A stretch of DNA of 50,363 nt from Ardenticatenaceae bacterium (GTDB taxonomy: Bacteria > Chloroflexota > Anaerolineae > Promineifilales > Promineifilaceae). The stretch is taken from the NCBI GenBank assembly GCA_020634215.1, contig JACKCD010000044.1:1-50363 (forward strand), read 5' to 3'. Positions 24,323-33,327 of this stretch are shown here, one piece after another. Position 1 is the stretch's first letter. The number at the start of each line of letters is the position of its first letter. Under the pieces are notes generated by a model. That model worked only from the letters and a program-made list of their open reading frames with translations, made no database searches and had not been told where the DNA came from. Made by a program: the position numbers and the translations under genes.

Positions 24323-24484
24323 CCCCAAAACAAGTACCACAAACGGCCGTTTTTGCCACCCTTCCTACACTCATGATATTTAGCAGTCACTTGACCTGCC
24401 ATTTGTCACTATCGCTAACGGCCGTTTCCCCCCACAATGGAACTGGATAATTGTGTCTATTAGCCATGAAAATGGAGGCATACC

Positions 24485-25099
24485 ATGACACTCAAACTCA
24501 CCCACACAGATGATCGGCAGCTTGGTGGTTACGCATTCTTCCACCAAGACGGTTTATTAGATTTTTCCTTTGGGCTGTGGGTACTGCTAGTAGGTATTAG
24601 CCTACTGGTTGGGGCACCGGAAGTGGGTGCCATTCTAGCACTGCTGCTAATTCCGTTTTGGGAAGCAGCCAAGCGCACCATTACCGTTAATCGCATTTCC
24701 GAACCAGCCATAACGCCAGCCCAAAGGCTGGGCGCAGCGCGGACACGCCGCTTCCTGGCAAGCGTGGTTGTGGGGTTACTACTGTTGGGCGTGTTGCTCT
24801 ATGCAGCAACCACGTACAATGTGCTACCAGCATGGGTACCCTATCTGTTTAGCAACTACTTTGTGGCACTACTGGGTGTAGGCTTAACGGCCGTTCTCCT
24901 CACCATAGCCGCCTTCAATCAGCTCTACACCTTCTATAACCACGCCCTGCTTACCTTCGCCGCTTTCCTCTTCGGCCAGGCATTCAACATTCCCATCCCC
25001 TACATCCTCATCCTGCTCGGCAGCGTCGTCTGGTTTGGCGGTTTCCTAATGCTATACCAGTTTATGCAGCACCACCACGTCCACCCGCACCTTTCCTAA
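24485..25099 (+). CDS. Four-helix membrane protein of the YQDGLL type (paralogue 1)
   Basis: Unknown function. 204 residues with a hydrophilic N-terminus followed by FFHQDGLLDFSFGLWVLLVGISLL (about 18-41), a basic cytoplasmic loop FWEAAKRTITVNRISEP, and helices at about 92-112, 120-142, 150-168 and 172-192. The HQDGLLDFSFGLWVLL start is shared with the next gene but one segment apart, so the two are tandem paralogues. GGAGG precedes the ATG at 24485. The palindrome at 24886 reads LTAV and marks a sharp change from G-rich to C-rich codons. Confidence 0.65.
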   Translation: MTLKLTHTDDRQLGGYAFFHQDGLLDFSFGLWVLLVGISLLVGAPEVGAILALLLIPFWEAAKRTITVNRISEPAITPAQRLGAARTRRFLASVVVGLLLLGVLLYAATTYNVLPAWVPYLFSNYFVALLGVGLTAVLLTIAAFNQLYTFYNHALLTFAAFLFGQAFNIPIPYILILLGSVVWFGGFLMLYQFMQHHHVHPHLS

Positions 25100-25165
25100 G
25101 TTCTTAAAATCTAAGCCACAACGTTTGTCGGGAGCGCACAAATGATTTGCGCTCCTGACAATCAA

Positions 25166-25270
25166 TAGAGATTATCGGAAATAAGAATTTCTCTCGCAAA
25201 GTCGCAAAGTCGCCAAGCATTTTTTCCTTTGCGTCTTTGCGTGACATAAAGTTAATTCCGATAATGTCTA
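25166..25270. repeat. MITE-like element, copy 1
   Basis: About 103 bases bounded by GAGATTATCGGAA and the complementary end TTCCGATAATGTC, flanked by TA on both sides, with an internal CGCAAAG..CTTTGCG hairpin. The second copy is at 37032-37143 and shares both ends and most of the interior. TA flanks suggest a Tc1/mariner-IS630-type origin. Confidence 0.8.
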
Positions 25271-25331
25271 ATTCGTATGAACCAAATATTGGGGTCGGAG
25301 TTTACCTCTACTCTCATTTGGGAGGTTTATC

Positions 25332-25922
25332 ATGTCAAACGACAAATGGCAACCTTTTGAAAAGCCATATCTACAGTATTATCAAGATGGGCTACTCGAA
25401 ATGATGCTGGGGTTGATGGCAATCCTCGTGGGTATTGCTATGCAGCAAGACATCGTGGCCTTGATGGGTGGGTCACTTTTGGTGGCCTATGGGCTGAACC
25501 TGATGGCTAAGGAATGGATCACGGCTCCACGGTTGCGGCCAGAGGAATTAACGGCCGTTTCCACGCCCCAGATCCAACGTCGTAAAACCATGGTCTTCAC
25601 CGTCACCCTCATCCTCGGTCTCGCCCTCTTCTTGCTCACCACCTTCCTGCTGCTCAATGATGCCCCCGTCTGGCTCCTCAGCACCCTCCCCGTCCTCATT
25701 CTCTTCACCATCATCGGGGTTCTCGTTTTTATGGGCTATGTGACCGGCAACCAGCGGCTCATCGCCTACGCCCTGCTCATCATTTTTGCCTTCGTCAGCT
25801 ATCTGGTTGTGCCGCTGCCAATCTATATTTACCCCATTGTCCTGGGCACCATCATCTTAGCGGTAGGCATCTTCCTGCTGCGCCAATTCTTGATGAGCCA
25901 TCCTCGTCTCGCAGCACCATAG
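25332..25922 (+). CDS. Membrane protein of the YQDGLL type (paralogue 2)
   Basis: 196 residues; the start PYLQYYQDGLLEMMLGLMAI matches the first paralogue (FFHQDGLLDFSFGLWVLL) and is followed by the same layout: helix pair, a basic loop with APRLRPEELTAVSTPQIQRR, then helices at about 87-108, 112-132, 140-158 and 162-182. GGGAGG lies seven bases before the ATG. No enzyme motif is visible. Tandem duplication with divergence is the simplest origin. The palindrome at 25550 encodes LTAV in the loop; composition is G-rich before it and strongly C-rich after it. Confidence 0.65.
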   Translation: MSNDKWQPFEKPYLQYYQDGLLEMMLGLMAILVGIAMQQDIVALMGGSLLVAYGLNLMAKEWITAPRLRPEELTAVSTPQIQRRKTMVFTVTLILGLALFLLTTFLLLNDAPVWLLSTLPVLILFTIIGVLVFMGYVTGNQRLIAYALLIIFAFVSYLVVPLPIYIYPIVLGTIILAVGIFLLRQFLMSHPRLAAP

Positions 25923-25963
25923 GCTGATTTCGCCCAGCTATTTACCAAATCGCAGTATGTTGT

Positions 25964-25993
25964 GCGTGGTGGGTGCAGCACCCGCCACGCACG
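25964..25993. repeat. Hairpin GTGCGTGGTGGGTGC..ACCCGCCACGCAC (family E)
   Basis: Near copy of the hairpin at 6438-6468, here directly in front of the ribosome binding site (GGAGG, 25998-26002) of the next gene, so it could influence translation. Confidence 0.75.
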
Positions 25994-26006
25994 TTTTGGA
26001 GGTGTC

Positions 26007-26636
26007 ATGAATACGCAACAAACAAAACAAAGTCTTGCTTGGGGAAGTTTACTCATTTTCTTTGGGCTGGTCAGCCTACTTGAACTATATTTCGATCTTT
26101 CTCCGTGGATGTGGGTCGCCTTTCTGGCTATGGCTGGCCTGGGAACGTTTGCAATCTACCTCACGGATCGCACCAACTTGCCCATGCTTATTCCCACTTA
26201 CGTCTTTTGGGTGCTGGCAGGGTTGATCAGCTTGCTGTTGTTCAACTGGCTGCCGGATGAGCTAGTACCGCTGTTTGTCTTAACGGCCGTTGCCGTCCCC
26301 TTCCTCGCCGTCTACCTCATCAACCGCACCCAATGGTGGGCCCTTATCCCCAGCTATATCCTGCTCGGTATCGGCCTCATGGTCACACTGCTCACCTACG
26401 GCTGGCTGGGCGACCTGTGGGTACCCACCTTCGTCATGTTCGTCATCGCCATTCCCTTCTACGTCGTCTATCTGCGCAACCCCGTCGAAAAATGGCCCCT
26501 TATTCCGGCCGGCATCCTCACCGTCATCGGCCTCGCCTTCCTGCTGGCAACGGGTGCCGCCCAATATATTGTCGCCATCGCCCTCATCCTCCTCGGCAGT
26601 TGGCTGGTGTGGAAAGAATATGCGTATCGGCTTTAG
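26007..26636 (+). CDS. Membrane protein with three internal helix-pair repeats
   Basis: 209 residues made of three related units, each beginning with a short polar turn and a Pro-containing helix: DRTNLPMLIPTYVFWVLAGL, NRTQWWALIPSYILLGIGLM and NPVEKWPLIPAGILTVIGLA, each followed by a second helix. About seven to eight membrane helices in total. The repeat shows growth by internal duplication; function unknown. GGAGG precedes ATG 26007. The gene is third in a row of small membrane-protein genes and is followed at once by a terminator hairpin. The palindrome at 26282 reads LTAV with G-rich to C-rich change. Confidence 0.65.
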   Translation: MNTQQTKQSLAWGSLLIFFGLVSLLELYFDLSPWMWVAFLAMAGLGTFAIYLTDRTNLPMLIPTYVFWVLAGLISLLLFNWLPDELVPLFVLTAVAVPFLAVYLINRTQWWALIPSYILLGIGLMVTLLTYGWLGDLWVPTFVMFVIAIPFYVVYLRNPVEKWPLIPAGILTVIGLAFLLATGAAQYIVAIALILLGSWLVWKEYAYRL

Positions 26637-26638
26637 AC

Positions 26639-26681
26639 AAATGTCACCTTCTTCACATGACAAAGATCAGGTGACATTTTT
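26639..26681 (+). terminator. Terminator hairpin with T-run
   Basis: Eleven-base arms AAATGTCACCT (26639-26649) and AGGTGACATTT (26669-26679) followed by further Ts, immediately after the TAG of the membrane-protein gene. Confidence 0.75.
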
Positions 26682-27447
26682 GCCCACATCCATTAATATG
26701 ATGATGTCTGAAGGAAACAAATTGATAGCAAATTTGCCCAAGCAAAGGTGAATCAAGATGTGACCAACGGATGAGGAAGCTCCAAAAAATTGGGCGGCTT
26801 CTTTTACCAAAGCAAATGCTTCATAGCATAGCGTAGGGCAACTACAGGAAGGTAAGCCATTATCTTCAGGGGGTCTATCGCTAATGAAGTCAATGCGCTT
26901 TTGAGGCACTTGCTTCAAAGTAAGATGTTAAGGCTTTGCCCCGGTTGGCAAAGTGAACATTAAAACTTTGGGGTTCGCTTCAAAAAGTCACAGCAGGGTT
27001 TTTTATTCTTTGGCTTTCAGTCGTGAAAACAAAGGGTGAATAAGCCTAAGGTGATAGGTAAAAGAGCAAGAAGGTTGTTTGGAGCTCCTCTTTTTTTATC
27101 AAGGTATGCTTTAATTGAGCTACCGGTGCTATAAGAGATGTTTCCACAATAAAAGTACGCCCATGGGCGTACTTTTTGCTTTTCCCTGCATTTCGTGTCA
27201 TACGCCCATTCATTTGCCCAATGCGGTGTGCGCCCCATCCACTGCTACCCCTTGTAACAGACAGTATACTTTGCGGCGATAAAATAACGGCCGTTTTCCC
27301 CCCACCCCACCAACACGGCCCAAACAAACGCTTACCGCAGAGTTTACAAATGCCTGAGGAACAAAATCAACCAATCCGCGTTCGTCCGTGTTCGTCCGCG
27401 TCCCATTTTTCCCGCAGCAAATCCTGTAAATCCTGTCAAAACCACCC
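26682..27447. other. Long gene-free region
   Basis: About 770 bases with lower GC than the surroundings and no convincing ORF. An 84-codon minus-strand frame (26667-26918) has Cys-rich, unlikely composition and no ribosome binding site, and overlaps the terminator hairpin. The region contains one palindrome (27286), a 26-bp perfect palindrome at 27151-27176, and TCCGCGTTCGTCC-type repeats at 27376-27405. It may be the decayed remains of a small gene. Confidence 0.5.
27151..27177. terminator. 26-bp perfect palindrome plus T-run
   Basis: AAAAGTACGCCC mirrored to GGGCGTACTTTT with an AT centre, followed by one more T and then GCTTTT. It has the form of a bidirectional terminator, yet no gene is recognised on either side within 230 bases, so it may close a small unrecognised transcript. 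Confidence 0.55.
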
Positions 27448-29913
27448 ATGAAAACCTACGCCCAAACCGTCATCATCGGCGCTGGCATCGTTGGCTGCTC
27501 CACCGCCTACTACCTCGCCCAATACGGCGTGAAAGACGTTCTCGTCATTGACAAAGGCGAACTCTTCCAAAACGACGGCTCCACCGCCCACGCCCCCGGC
27601 GGGGTCAACCCCCTCAGCAACAGCACCGCCATGGCCCAATTTGCCACCGCCTCCATTGACCTCTACGACAGCCTCCCCCTGTGGAAACCCGGCCGCAAAC
27701 CCCTCTACATGGTCGGCGGCGTAGACGTGGCCCGCACCGAAGACCGGATGGACGAAGTGCGGCGGCTCTACAGCAACGGCAAAGGGTTTGGCGTAGAAGC
27801 CCACATCATTGACCCCCGCGAAATTAGCGACTTGTTCCCTCTCATCAATGGCAACCTTTTTAAAGGTGCCCTTTACACCCCACGCAAGCCTGTGGTGGCC
27901 GGCCCTCACGTCTCCGGCTCGCTGGCGCGGGAAGCAGAGAAAATGGCCGGGCATCGGTTCGTGGGCTATACGAAGGCAACCGATTTTGTGGTGGAAAACG
28001 GCCGTTTATCCGGCATCCTCACCAACAACCCCGACCTGCCCCACATCCAATGCGAGCGCCTCCTCCTTTGCACCAACATCTGGACACCCGCCCTCAGCGA
28101 AAAGCTTGGCATCACCATCCCCCTCCTCGCCGCCGAACACCAATACCTCAAATCCGAACCTTTGCCCCAGCTTGCCCACGTCAGCGACCGCAGCAGCGGC
28201 GACCACGAAGTCATCTACCCCAGCGTCCGCGACCTTGATGGCGGTCTCTACTATCGCCACTGGTGGGACAGCATGGGCATTGGCAGCTACCACCACCGCC
28301 CCATCATGGTGCGTCCTGCCACCCTCGGCGAATCGGCCGACCACCCCTTCACCCCCGACGACTTTGCCGAAGCGCAAAAAATGGCTGAAGAAACCATTCC
28401 CGCCCTCAAAGGGGTCAGCTTCCCCTACCGCATCAACGGCATGTTCTCCTTCTCGGTGGACGGAATGCCCATTTTGGGCGAAACGCCATTGAAAGGGTGC
28501 TGGGTGGCAACGGCCGTTTGGCTCTCCCATGCCGGTGGGGTTGGCAAAGCAATGGCGCAGTGGATGACCTATGGCGAACCCGACGTAGACATGCGCCAAG
28601 TAGACCTCAACCGCTTCCTCCCCTACCAAAAAACCGACCGCTTCATCCAAACCGCCTGCGCCAAAAGCTACGCCGAAGTCCACGACGTGGTACACCCCGC
28701 CCAGTGGAGCAGCAAACCGCGCAACGTCCGCCTCACCCCCTTTCATCGCCGCCACGAGGAGATGCGAGCCGTCTTCCAACCCAACGCCGGGCTGGAAATG
28801 CCCTACTGGCTGGAAGAAAATCAGCGGCTGCTGGAAAAATACGACGACCAAATCCCCCAGCGCACCGGCTGGAGCGCCCAATACTGGTCCCGCATCCAAG
28901 GTGCCGAACACCTTGCCATGCGTGAGTCGGCCGGGCTGTTTGACCTCACCAACCTCGCCATCATCGAAGTCGAAGGCGACGATGCCTGCGCCTTTGCCAA
29001 CTATCTTTGCACCAGCCAAATGGACATCCCCGTTGGCCGCGTGGCCTACACCCTGCTCTGCACCCCCAAAGGCGGCATCAAACGCGACATCACCGCCGCC
29101 CGCCTCGCCGCCAATCGCTACTGGTTTTTCACCGGCAACGTCACCCTGCCGCTGGAATTGGCATGGTTCCACCGCTACGCCGCTGGCTACAATGTCACCA
29201 TCCGCGACCTCTCCCACAGCTACGCCGCCCTCGGCCTCTTTGGCCCCAACGCCCGCCGCATTTTGCAAAAAGTGACCCCCAACAACGTTGCCAATGATGC
29301 TTTCCCCTTCTACAGTTGGCAAACGCTGGAAATCGGCATGGCAACCGCCTACGCCATGCGAATCTCCTACGTCGGCGAACTGGGCTGGGAGTTCCATCTG
29401 CCGATGGACACCGCCCTGGCCGTGCGTGATGAGCTGTGGGAAGCCGGCCGTGAATTTAACCTCGTCTCCTGTGGCGTGGGGGCGATGCGCTCCATGCGCG
29501 TGGAAAAAGGATACCGCCTTTGGGGAGCCGACATCTACACCGAACACAACCCCTACGAAGCGGGCATGGGGTGGATGGTGAAGCTCAACAAGGGGGATTT
29601 TGTCGGCCGCGAAGCACTGCAAGCGATCAAAAGCCAGCCCCTCACCCGCCGCCTCGTCACCCTCACCCTGGATGACCACAATGTGTTGTTGACGGGGAAT
29701 GAGCCTGTTTGGGGAAACGGCCGTTTAATCGGCCAAATCACCAGCGGTAACTACGGCTACAACATCGGCAGCTATATCGCCTTCGCCTACCTCCCCCCCG
29801 ACTACACCCAACCCGGCACCCAACTAGAAGTCGAATACCTTGCCCAACGCTACCCCGCCACCGTCACCGCCGACGCGCTGTTTGATGCGGCCAATGAGCG
29901 GATGAGAGGGTAA
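27448..29913 (+). CDS. FAD-dependent dimethylglycine/sarcosine dehydrogenase-like protein with GcvT domain
   Basis: Residues 1-375: DAO-type FAD oxidoreductase with the Rossmann motif TVIIGAGIVGCSTAYYLAQYG (9-29) and STAHAPGGVNPL, the flavin-attachment neighbourhood of the dimethylglycine/sarcosine dehydrogenases. About 380-435: FAO_M linker. About 440-821: aminomethyltransferase (GcvT) domain and its C-terminal barrel, with SAGLFDLTNLAIIEVEGDDA, RVAYTLLCTPKGGIKRDITA, YVGELGWEFHLP and GADIYTEHNPYEAGMGW. Known members oxidatively demethylate N-methylated glycines and pass the one-carbon unit to tetrahydrofolate. The 821-residue length matches. Separate promoter signals downstream suggest that the next three genes form their own transcript, but the metabolic link seems real. 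Palindromes at 27997, 28509 and 29716. Confidence 0.85.
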   Translation: MKTYAQTVIIGAGIVGCSTAYYLAQYGVKDVLVIDKGELFQNDGSTAHAPGGVNPLSNSTAMAQFATASIDLYDSLPLWKPGRKPLYMVGGVDVARTEDRMDEVRRLYSNGKGFGVEAHIIDPREISDLFPLINGNLFKGALYTPRKPVVAGPHVSGSLAREAEKMAGHRFVGYTKATDFVVENGRLSGILTNNPDLPHIQCERLLLCTNIWTPALSEKLGITIPLLAAEHQYLKSEPLPQLAHVSDRSSGDHEVIYPSVRDLDGGLYYRHWWDSMGIGSYHHRPIMVRPATLGESADHPFTPDDFAEAQKMAEETIPALKGVSFPYRINGMFSFSVDGMPILGETPLKGCWVATAVWLSHAGGVGKAMAQWMTYGEPDVDMRQVDLNRFLPYQKTDRFIQTACAKSYAEVHDVVHPAQWSSKPRNVRLTPFHRRHEEMRAVFQPNAGLEMPYWLEENQRLLEKYDDQIPQRTGWSAQYWSRIQGAEHLAMRESAGLFDLTNLAIIEVEGDDACAFANYLCTSQMDIPVGRVAYTLLCTPKGGIKRDITAARLAANRYWFFTGNVTLPLELAWFHRYAAGYNVTIRDLSHSYAALGLFGPNARRILQKVTPNNVANDAFPFYSWQTLEIGMATAYAMRISYVGELGWEFHLPMDTALAVRDELWEAGREFNLVSCGVGAMRSMRVEKGYRLWGADIYTEHNPYEAGMGWMVKLNKGDFVGREALQAIKSQPLTRRLVTLTLDDHNVLLTGNEPVWGNGRLIGQITSGNYGYNIGSYIAFAYLPPDYTQPGTQLEVEYLAQRYPATVTADALFDAANERMRG

Positions 29914-29938
29914 ATTCTGTCTAGTTCCACCGCCATCA

Positions 29939-29947
29939 TGCTATAAT
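29939..29947 (+). promoter_or_regulatory. Extended -10 promoter TGcTATAAT
   Basis: A perfect TATAAT (29942-29947) preceded by TG at 29939-29940; no good -35 is seen, as is common for extended -10 promoters. It would start transcription near 29954, upstream of the hairpin and the acyl-CoA dehydrogenase ATG. Confidence 0.5.
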
Positions 29948-29972
29948 TCGCGCCATAAAATGAGCGTTTAGC

Positions 29973-30001
29973 AGTGCGTTGCACGTCCCGTGCAACGCAC
30001 T
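29973..30001. repeat. 13-bp hairpin AGTGCGTTGCACG with TCC loop
   Basis: Perfect arms 29973-29985 and 29989-30001, lying in the presumed 5' leader of the acyl-CoA dehydrogenase gene, 13 bases before its ATG. It is similar in placement to the family E hairpins. Confidence 0.75.
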
Positions 30002-30014
30002 ACACGACAACACC

Positions 30015-31175
30015 ATGAACCTAACCTTCAGCGACGAGCAGCGGATGATCATTGAAACTACCCGCGCCTTTGTCGAAAAAGAGCTTATTCCCTACGAGGA
30101 CGAAGTGGAACGCGCCAATGCGGTGCGGCCAGAACTGGCGCAGCAAATCCGGCAGCGAGCCATCCAATATGGCCTCTACGCCGCCAACATGCCGGCCGAA
30201 TACGGAGCCGCTGACCTCGATCCCTTCACCCTCGCCCTGATGGAACGCGAACTTGGCCGCACCAGCTACGCCCTCAACCACTTTGTCACCCGCCCCAGCA
30301 ACATTCTCCGCGCCTGCCAAGGGGCGCAAATCGAGCGGTATCTTATCCCCACCATTCGCGGCCAGCGCCACGACTGCTTTGCCATGACCGAACCCAACGC
30401 CGGTTCCGACGTGCGCGGCATGGAAACCCGCGCCATTGCCGACGGCAGCGACTTCCTCATCACCGGCACCAAGCATTTCATCAGCCACGCCGACAGTGCC
30501 GACTACGCCATTTTGATGGCCGCCACGGGCGAGCAGCAAACCCCACGCGGCCTTCGCAAAAAGATCACCGCCTTTTTTGTGGATTTCGACACCCCCGGTG
30601 TGACCGTCAGCCCAGGCTATGACGTGGTTTCCTATCGCGGCTACAACAACTGCATCATCACCTTTGACAACGCCCGCGTTCCGGCCGGCAACATTTTGGG
30701 CGAGCTACACCAGGGGTTTGCCGTGGCCGGGGAATGGCTGGGGGCAACTCGGCTCAATGTGGCTGCCGCCTGCGTGGGCAAGGCGCAGCGGGCGTTGGAA
30801 CTGTGCCAGCAGTGGGCCGCCACGCGAGTGCAATTTGGGCAGCCCATTGGCAAAAACCAGGGAGTCTCGTTCAAGCTGGCCGACATGGCAACGCAAATCC
30901 GCGCCGCCGAGTGGCTGACGCTGGATGCCGCCTTCCGCACGGTGCAGGGGACGGCCAAGGACGAAGATTACGCCATGGCAAAGCTCTATGCCACCGAGAT
31001 GCTGGCAATGGTCACAGATGAAGCGGTACAAATCTTTGGCGGCATGGGGCTGGCCGAAGAAAACCCCATCGTTCGCTTCTGGCGCGATGCCCGGGTGGAG
31101 CGCATTTGGGAGGGAACCAGCGAAATTCAGCGGCATATTATTTCACGGGCATTGCTGCGGCCTTATGAACAGTAG
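30015..31175 (+). CDS. Acyl-CoA dehydrogenase
   Basis: FAD flavoenzyme introducing the alpha-beta double bond into an acyl-CoA. Signatures: CFAMTEPNAGSDVRGMETRA (FAD and substrate contact, about 116-135), GTKHFISHADSADYAI, WLGATRLNVAAACVGKAQRA, VQFGQPIGKNQGVSFKLADM, IFGGMGLAEENPIVRFWRD, and the catalytic base Glu in RIWEGTSEIQRHIISRALL. The 386-residue length is usual. ATG 30015 begins the family N-terminus NLTFSDEQRMI. It is the first gene of a tight cluster with an NDP-forming acyl-CoA ligase and an EamA transporter, suggesting breakdown of an organic acid activated to a CoA ester. Confidence 0.9.
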   Translation: MNLTFSDEQRMIIETTRAFVEKELIPYEDEVERANAVRPELAQQIRQRAIQYGLYAANMPAEYGAADLDPFTLALMERELGRTSYALNHFVTRPSNILRACQGAQIERYLIPTIRGQRHDCFAMTEPNAGSDVRGMETRAIADGSDFLITGTKHFISHADSADYAILMAATGEQQTPRGLRKKITAFFVDFDTPGVTVSPGYDVVSYRGYNNCIITFDNARVPAGNILGELHQGFAVAGEWLGATRLNVAAACVGKAQRALELCQQWAATRVQFGQPIGKNQGVSFKLADMATQIRAAEWLTLDAAFRTVQGTAKDEDYAMAKLYATEMLAMVTDEAVQIFGGMGLAEENPIVRFWRDARVERIWEGTSEIQRHIISRALLRPYEQ

Positions 31176-31238
31176 GGTGTGGGGTGTGGGGAGTAGGGAG
31201 TCGTGATCTCCCCACGCCCTACACCTTACGCCCCACAA
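31175..31238. repeat. AGGGTGTGGGGTGTGGGGAG dyad (family D)
   Basis: AGGGTGTGGGGTGTGGGGAG faces CTCCCCACGCCCTACACC around TAGGGAGTCGTGAT in the spacer between the acyl-CoA dehydrogenase and ligase genes. It may attenuate downstream transcription. Confidence 0.75.
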
Positions 31239-31248
31239 CTTTCCACAC

Positions 31249-33327
31249 ATGAACAACAACCTCAAACGACTTCTAAATCCGCGCCAGATCGCGGTCATTG
31301 GTGGGGCTGCGGCCACTGCGGTGGTGCGGCAGTGCAATTTGATTGGCTACACAGGCGACATTTGGCCGGTAAACCCCAAGCGAAACGAGATAGGGGGGCA
31401 TCGCTGTTATGCAACAGTGGCCGACCTGCCGGGTGCGCCGGATGCAGCGTTTATTGCCGTGCCGCGTGAGCCAACCATTGAGGCGGTGGGGCAGTTGGCG
31501 GCCATTGGGGCGGGGGGCGTGGTTTGTTACGCTTCCGGCTTTGCCGAAATGGGGGAAGCCGGCCGCACCGACCAGGCGCGATTACAGGCAGCGATGGGCG
31601 ACATGGCGCTCATTGGCCCCAACTGCTACGGCGTGCTGAACTATTTGGATGGGGTGACGCTGTGGCCGGATGAACACGGCGGAAAGCGGCTGGAACGCGG
31701 GGCGGCGATCATTGCCCAAAGCGGCAACATTAGCATTAGCCTGAGTATGCAGCGGCGGTCGGTGCCGCTGGCGTATTTGATTGCGACGGGCAACCAGGCA
31801 GGGGTGACGGTGCCGGAATACATCGAAACGCTGCTGGAGGATGAGCGAGTAACGGCCGTTGGGCTGCATCTGGAAGGGCTGGACGACGTGGCCGCTTTTT
31901 CCCGCGCCGCGCTCAAAGCGTTGCAAAAGCGGGTTCCATTGGTGGTGCTAAAAACGGGAGCGACGGCGCTGGGCAGCCAAATTACCATGAGCCACACTAG
32001 TTCGCTGGCAGGAGCCGACACGCTGTATGATGCGCTGTTTGCCCGGCTGGGGGTGCTGCGCGTCCATTCCATTCCCGAACTGCTGGAAGCGATTAAATTT
32101 TTGTCGCTGGTGGGGCCATTGCCCAGCGGCCAAATCGCCTCCATTAGCTGCTCCGGCGGCGAGGCGGCGATTGTGGCCGACCGGGCGGCGGCGCACGGGC
32201 TAACCATGCCGTCGCTGCTGCCGGAGCAAGCGGCCAACCTCCACGCCGTGCTGGGGGATCGGGTGGCGTTGAGCAACCCGCTCGATTACCACACCTACAT
32301 TTGGGACGATGAGGAAGCGCAGTATGGCTGCTTCCACGCCATGATGGGCGGGTCGCAAGAAGTGACGCTAAAAATCCTCGACTTCCCCCGGCTGGATATG
32401 TGCGACCCGGCGGCGTGGGTGAAGACGGGGCGGGCGTTTGCACGGGCGGCGACGGATCGCGGAGCGCGGGGGGTGGTGGTGGCGACGATGCCGGAAAATT
32501 TGCCAGAGGCGGTGGCGGAACCGCTGCTGGCGGCGGGCGTTGCGCCGATGTGGGGAATTGAGGAGTGTTTGGTGGCGATTCGTGGGGCGGCGCACATTTA
32601 TGCGGCGCAGCAGACGGTGGCGGAAAAGCAGCCAATTTCTGCGCCTGTGCCATTGGCTCATGCAGATGGCTCGATTCACACGCTGAATGAGGTGGACAGT
32701 AAAGCACTGCTGGGGCAATTTGGCCTTCCCACGCCCAAGCGGGCGGTGGCAACGGGAGAAAATGCGGTGGCAACGGCCGTTTCTCTCGGCTTCCCTGTCG
32801 TCGTCAAGGTGCTGTCATCAGACATTGTGCATAAGTCGGACGTGGGGGGGGTGGTGGTGAATGTGCGGGATGAGGTGGGGGTGAAAACGGCCGTTTCTGC
32901 CATGTCCCACCTCAGCAACCAGTTTCTCATCGAGCAGATGGCTCCCAAGCCCATTGTCGAAATGATTCTGGGGCTAACCCGTGACCCGCAGTTTGGGCTG
33001 GCGCTGGTGCTGGGCGCAGGCGGCATTTTGGTGGAACTGTTTCAGGATAGCCAAACGCTGCTGCTGCCCACCAGCCGCGCCGAGGTAGAGAGTGCGCTGT
33101 CCAAATTAAAGATTGCGCCGCTGCTGGACGGATACCGGGGGCAGGCGGGGGTAGATAAGGCGGGGTTGGTAACGGCCGTTCTTAACCTCGCCCGTTTTGC
33201 CGAAGCCCACGCCGACCGGTTGATTGAGGTGGATGTGAACCCGCTGTTTGTGTATGAGGGGGGATTAACGGCCGTTGATGCGGTGATCAGCATTGCTGAT
33301 GAAAAAGCAAGGCCAGGGACTTTATGA
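31249..33327 (+). CDS. Acyl-CoA synthetase (NDP-forming), fused alpha-beta type
   Basis: Domains in order: CoA-binding Rossmann domain (about 8-130, RQIAVIGGAAATAVVRQCNL, GPNCYGVLN), succinyl-CoA-ligase-like domains (about 140-440, AIIAQSGNISISLSMQ, and MSHTSSLAGADTLY with the phosphohistidine candidate H249), then an ATP-grasp domain (about 470-692, KALLGQFGLPTPKRAVA, GFPVVVKVLSSDIVHKSDVG, GLALVLGAGGILVELFQD). These enzymes interconvert acyl-CoA and acid with ATP or GTP synthesis. The 692-residue length fits fused members. The EamA transporter gene overlaps its end by four bases, so the two are translationally coupled. Five palindromes (31851, 32772, 32886, 33171, 33267), most with strong G-to-C flips. 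Confidence 0.9.
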   Translation: MNNNLKRLLNPRQIAVIGGAAATAVVRQCNLIGYTGDIWPVNPKRNEIGGHRCYATVADLPGAPDAAFIAVPREPTIEAVGQLAAIGAGGVVCYASGFAEMGEAGRTDQARLQAAMGDMALIGPNCYGVLNYLDGVTLWPDEHGGKRLERGAAIIAQSGNISISLSMQRRSVPLAYLIATGNQAGVTVPEYIETLLEDERVTAVGLHLEGLDDVAAFSRAALKALQKRVPLVVLKTGATALGSQITMSHTSSLAGADTLYDALFARLGVLRVHSIPELLEAIKFLSLVGPLPSGQIASISCSGGEAAIVADRAAAHGLTMPSLLPEQAANLHAVLGDRVALSNPLDYHTYIWDDEEAQYGCFHAMMGGSQEVTLKILDFPRLDMCDPAAWVKTGRAFARAATDRGARGVVVATMPENLPEAVAEPLLAAGVAPMWGIEECLVAIRGAAHIYAAQQTVAEKQPISAPVPLAHADGSIHTLNEVDSKALLGQFGLPTPKRAVATGENAVATAVSLGFPVVVKVLSSDIVHKSDVGGVVVNVRDEVGVKTAVSAMSHLSNQFLIEQMAPKPIVEMILGLTRDPQFGLALVLGAGGILVELFQDSQTLLLPTSRAEVESALSKLKIAPLLDGYRGQAGVDKAGLVTAVLNLARFAEAHADRLIEVDVNPLFVYEGGLTAVDAVISIADEKARPGTL

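Noticed and set aside
26667..26918. 84-codon minus-strand ORF after the membrane-protein cluster
   Set aside because: It overlaps the terminator hairpin, has implausible composition and lacks a ribosome binding site; decayed sequence is more likely.
27095..27150. Minus-strand GCACCGGTAGCTCAATT looks like the 5' part of a tRNA
   Set aside because: The D-loop GG, anticodon arm, T-arm and acceptor partner are absent; the likeness ends after about 20 bases.
28006..29679. 557-codon ORF on the minus strand opposite the dehydrogenase gene
   Set aside because: It is a shadow frame caused by strong third-position C bias; the + strand frame carries the FAD and GcvT motifs.
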